Assembly: GCA_963664585.2 (NCBI GenBank)
Contig: CAXXEO010000014.1
Location: 248,001-312,000, forward strand
Direction of reading: 5' to 3'
DNA from: G963664585 sp963664585
Lineage (GTDB): Bacteria > Bacillota > Clostridia > Oscillospirales > Ruminococcaceae
DNA: 64,000 nt
Of the stretch, positions 61,341-64,000 are shown in pieces. Both the position numbers and the translations under genes were made by a program. How positions within the stretch are numbered: the stretch's first letter is position 1; each line of letters begins with the position of its first letter. Below the pieces are notes generated by a model. That model searched no databases, had not been told where the DNA came from, and saw only the letters and a list, made by a program, of their open reading frames with translations.

Positions 61341-61446
61341 TATAGCCAATTAACTTAAAAACTGGCTATATATAAAACGTCATTTTCTTCCCCCGCCTTC
61401 ATCGGGGAAAGAAATCACAAGCTTGTTTTCAAGTTAATCCACTATA
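61341..61446 (+). repeat. 106-bp palindromic element, copy 16
   Basis: Copy between comM and the divergent phosphosugar mutase gene. Central stem is disturbed (CCCCCGCCTTCATCGGGGAAAG) and the right end reads TTAATCCACTATA. Confidence 0.9.
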
Positions 61447-61677
61447 AAGGATCATTTGTCTCCTACCCCTATCCCTCCATTACTTTTAGGTGATCAGATA
61501 AAAAGACGATATTTACATTGTCTGCCCTTTATTGACAACAGGTGTCCTCGGATATATGATAACATCGTATGCAATTACTGTTTCTAAGTAAAAACTGCAT
61601 TGTTTTATATTCCCCGCGCAGGGGGGGGAAAAATAAAAAGCATAAATTAGTATTTGATTGACAGGGAGTGCAAAAAT

Positions 61678-63387
61678 ATGATTCATCAGGACCTTTATCA
61701 ACTTTGGAGTAAAAATCCACTCGTCGATCCGGATCTGACAGATGAGCTATCGGTCATCAAGGATCAGGATGGGGAGATTTATGAACGTTTTTATAAGGAT
61801 TTAGAGTTCGGCACCGGGGGCCTACGGGGACTCATCGGCGCGGGTATCAACCGTATGAATATCTATACCGTGCGCCGTGCCAGCCAGGGACTTGCTGCAT
61901 ATCTGCTCGGCCGTTGGTCATTGCCCTCCATCGCGGTCGCCTATGACAGCCGAATCAAATCCGAGCTTTTCGCCAGAGAGGCCGCCGGGGTCTTTGCCGC
62001 CAATGGCATAAAGTGCTACATCTATCCCAAGTTGACACCAACACCTATGCTCTCGTATGCGGTACGGGAACTTCAGTGTCAGGCGGGGATCGTGGTGACA
62101 GCAAGCCACAATCCGTCTGGCTATAATGGATACAAGGTCTACGGCCCCGATGGTTGCCAGCTCACTACACACGACTCTGACGCGGTGCTGGCCAAAATTG
62201 TCGAGACAGAAATTTTTGATGGCGTAAAGACCATGGATTTTGATACCGGTCTTAAGAACGGTACGATAGAATATATCCCCCAAAGCGTGAACGAAAGCTA
62301 TTTTGACAAAGTGCTTTCCTGCTCGGTCAACCCGGGGTTTGTCGCCGGCTCCGGCCTGAAGGTCATCTATACCCCCCTCAATGGGACGGGGGGCGTTCCT
62401 GTTCGGACGATTCTCGAGAGAATCGGCGTCAAGGATCTTTTTGTCGTACCCGAACAGGCAGAGCCGAATGGACTCTTTCCCACCTGTCCTTCGCCCAATC
62501 CTGAAGAGCGCGCTGCCCTTTCTCTGGGGATAGAGCTCGCGAAGGAAAAGGGTGCGGACATCGTCGTAGCCACCGATCCCGACGCTGACCGCATGGGCGT
62601 GGCGGTGAGGGATGGAGATGATTACCGCCTTCTCTCAGGCAACGAAATGGGAGTTCTGATGCTTGATTATATCGCCAAAAACCTTTCCGAAAAAGGAAAG
62701 CTGCCAAAGCACCCGGTGCTTTTAAAAAGCCTCGTCAGTACTGCGATGGCGGGCACCGTCGCACGGCACTATGGCGTGGAAGAGATCGAGCTTCTGCCGG
62801 GCTTTAAGTTTATTGGTGAAGAGATTGGCGCTTTGGAGAAGGCTGGGGAGGCCGGGCGCTTTATCCTTGGCTTTGAGGAAAGCTATGGATACCTTGCTGG
62901 AAGCTATGTTCGGGATAAAGACGCGGTTGGCGCCGCCATGACCGCTGTGGAGATGGCCGCCTATTATAAATCCAAAGGTAAAACGCTTGCTGACGCGATA
63001 GATGACCTTTACGGCCGCTTTGGCTATTATGTAGATCGAGTGGAAAGCTTCGGCTTCAGTGGTTCGGACGGGATGCGCAAAATGAATGAGATTATGGATG
63101 CGTTAATTGCCTCGCCGCCTAAGATGATCGGTGAAAGCCGTGTCTCCATTTTCTCCGACTATCGAACGGGGATACGCTATACTCCCGATGGGCGAAAAGA
63201 AATAAATTTGCCCTCCTCCAATATGGTGAGCTTTCTTTTAGAAGGCGGCGCGAGAGTGCTTGTGCGCCCTTCGGGAACCGAGCCAAAGCTCAAGGTGTAT
63301 TACTCTGCCAACGGCACCAGCATGGCCGAAGCGAAGGGGGTTTACCAAAAGCTTTCCGGTGAAATCGGCCGGACAATTGGTTTATAA
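61678..63387 (+). CDS. phosphosugar mutase (phosphoglucomutase/phosphomannomutase, PgcA-like)
   Basis: A 569-residue alpha-D-phosphohexomutase. FGTGGLRGLIGAGINRMNIYTV is at the N-terminus and the phosphoserine loop is VVTASHNPSGYNGYKVYG. The metal-binding loop is VATDPDADRMGVAV, the sugar-binding loop is LGFEESYGYLAGSYVRDKDAV and the phosphate-binding loop is RPSGTEPKLKVYYS. The length is that of the ~570-residue Bacillota group that includes PgcA, which supplies glucose-1-phosphate for envelope glycolipids. ATG at 61678 with AGGGAG nine bases upstream. Confidence 0.93.
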   Translation: MIHQDLYQLWSKNPLVDPDLTDELSVIKDQDGEIYERFYKDLEFGTGGLRGLIGAGINRMNIYTVRRASQGLAAYLLGRWSLPSIAVAYDSRIKSELFAREAAGVFAANGIKCYIYPKLTPTPMLSYAVRELQCQAGIVVTASHNPSGYNGYKVYGPDGCQLTTHDSDAVLAKIVETEIFDGVKTMDFDTGLKNGTIEYIPQSVNESYFDKVLSCSVNPGFVAGSGLKVIYTPLNGTGGVPVRTILERIGVKDLFVVPEQAEPNGLFPTCPSPNPEERAALSLGIELAKEKGADIVVATDPDADRMGVAVRDGDDYRLLSGNEMGVLMLDYIAKNLSEKGKLPKHPVLLKSLVSTAMAGTVARHYGVEEIELLPGFKFIGEEIGALEKAGEAGRFILGFEESYGYLAGSYVRDKDAVGAAMTAVEMAAYYKSKGKTLADAIDDLYGRFGYYVDRVESFGFSGSDGMRKMNEIMDALIASPPKMIGESRVSIFSDYRTGIRYTPDGRKEINLPSSNMVSFLLEGGARVLVRPSGTEPKLKVYYSANGTSMAEAKGVYQKLSGEIGRTIGL

Positions 63388-63464
63388 AAAACTGTTGATT
63401 TTTTTTCTCTGGCGTGGTATTATAACTAATGCGTTTATAGCTTTATATGAAAGAGGTGACATAG

Positions 63465-63668
63465 ATGAAAGAAGGAATACATCCAAAATACGCCCCCACC
63501 ACGATCAAGTGTGCGTGCGGCGCGGTTATTGAAACCGGATCGACCAAAAAGGATATTAAAGTGGAAATTTGCTCTAAGTGTCATCCTTTCTTTACCGGCA
63601 AGCAGAAGCTTATAGATACCGGCGGACGTGTTGATAAATTCAACAAGCGCTTTGGTTTATCGAAATAG
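63465..63668 (+). CDS. rpmE: 50S ribosomal protein L31
   Basis: A 67-residue zinc-type L31: MKEGIHPKYAPTTIKCACGAVIETGSTKKDIKVEICSKCHPFFTGKQKLIDTGGRVDKFNKRF. The four cysteines (CAC and CSKC) form the zinc site of the C+ type, as expected under zinc-replete conditions. GAGGTGAC precedes the ATG. A terminator follows at 63692. Confidence 0.98.
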   Translation: MKEGIHPKYAPTTIKCACGAVIETGSTKKDIKVEICSKCHPFFTGKQKLIDTGGRVDKFNKRFGLSK

Positions 63669-63691
63669 CTTGTCGTAAGATGGCTGCTAGT

Positions 63692-63722
63692 GGGCGGTGC
63701 TCTGTGCACCGCCCTAATTTTA
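63692..63722 (+). terminator. rpmE terminator
   Basis: Stem GGGCGGTGC/GCACCGCCC followed by TAATTTTACTTTT. Confidence 0.88.
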
Positions 63723-63741
63723 CTTTTCGGGAAGGAAGCTG

Positions 63742-64000
63742 ATGATGGAATATACCACCATAAGCACGACAGCCGAGGGCGAATTTACCGAAAAAAGATC
63801 CCGATTTATTGCGGCGATTACCCCAGTGACCACCGAAGAAGAGGCACAGGCTTTTATCAATCAACGCAAGCAGCTTCACTGGTCGGCCTCCAGTACGATT
63901 TATGCATACTTGCTCAGACAAGGGGGAATCCGGCGTTATTCGGACGGCGGCGAACCGCAAGGGACGGGGGGGATCCCGGTACTTGATGTTATCGTCAAAG
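63742..64000 (+). CDS. YigZ/IMPACT family protein, cut by the window edge
   Basis: The first 86 residues are visible: MEYTTISTTAEGEFTEKRSRFIAAITPVTTEEEAQAFIN, then IYAYLLRQGGIRRYSDGGEPQGTGGIPVLDVIVK. The YSDxGEPQGTxGxPVLDV motif identifies the UPF0029 (YigZ/IMPACT) domain. The frame continues beyond the window. ATG at 63742 or 63745 with GGAAGG upstream. Function in bacteria is not established. Confidence 0.9.
   Translation, partial: MMEYTTISTTAEGEFTEKRSRFIAAITPVTTEEEAQAFINQRKQLHWSASSTIYAYLLRQGGIRRYSDGGEPQGTGGIPVLDVIVK

Noticed and set aside
2700..61450. The regularly recurring palindromes as a CRISPR array
   Set aside because: Copies are kilobases apart with whole genes between them; no short spacers, leader or cas genes are present.

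Overview
The window looks like a chromosomal segment of an anaerobic member of the Clostridia (Bacillota). The evidence is Bacillota-type ribosome-binding sites, a threonyl T-box leader, RNase Y, a walJ-rlmH pair, a GerMN lipoprotein, a HutP-type antiterminator and a fermentative histidine-degradation operon containing formate-THF ligase and a formate-type channel. No rRNA, tRNA, CRISPR array or phage was found. Genus cannot be read from the sequence.

Layout. 1-4.1 kb (minus strand): a broken diguanylate cyclase, a DJ-1/PfpI protein, a deoxyinosine-type DNA glycosylase and a frameshifted mutY. 4.4-8.3 kb (minus): a metal/cofactor cluster running DUF134 regulator, metallo-beta-lactamase-fold protein (frameshifted), Mrp ATPase, NifX-like protein and two half-permeases. 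8.6-12.9 kb: an acetyltransferase whose 3' end runs over a GGDEF relic, a DUF1003 membrane protein, a two-component system (regulator frameshifted) and a divergent secreted coiled-coil protein. 13-21.8 kb (minus): three paralogous dCache chemoreceptors, one broken, each with a sigma-D-like promoter and a long conserved leader, interrupted by an IS200-type transposase. 22-24.6 kb: a diguanylate cyclase and a DEAD-box helicase.

25.5-37.3 kb (minus): GrpB, then the hut locus, transcribed hutH-hutU(broken)-ftcD-fhs-hutI-fchA-FNT channel-hutP. The pathway takes histidine to glutamate plus formimino-THF; FchA and Fhs then recover ATP and formate, which the channel can export. The hutH leader carries two clusters of NAG triplets spaced by four bases and an intrinsic terminator, matching HutP-controlled antitermination.

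37.9-45.8 kb (plus): a MoxR/DUF58/DUF4129 operon, a deaminase relic, an acetyltransferase, a PAS-GGDEF-HD-GYP protein and a GerMN lipoprotein. 46.3-64 kb: rny (minus), T-box-thrS, an M23 peptidase, murA, walJ, rlmH, small genes, a DsbA-like protein, a Dabb protein, comM plus a decayed comM relic, a phosphosugar mutase, rpmE and the start of a YigZ-family gene.

Two features run through the whole window. First, sixteen copies of a ~106-bp palindromic element (about one per 4 kb) lie between genes, with a smaller second palindrome family and many unique-armed hairpins sharing a GC core. Second, many single-base frameshifts, mostly +1 in short homopolymers, occur in otherwise well-conserved genes. 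hutU alone has about seven, which points to either local sequence error or very recent gene loss.
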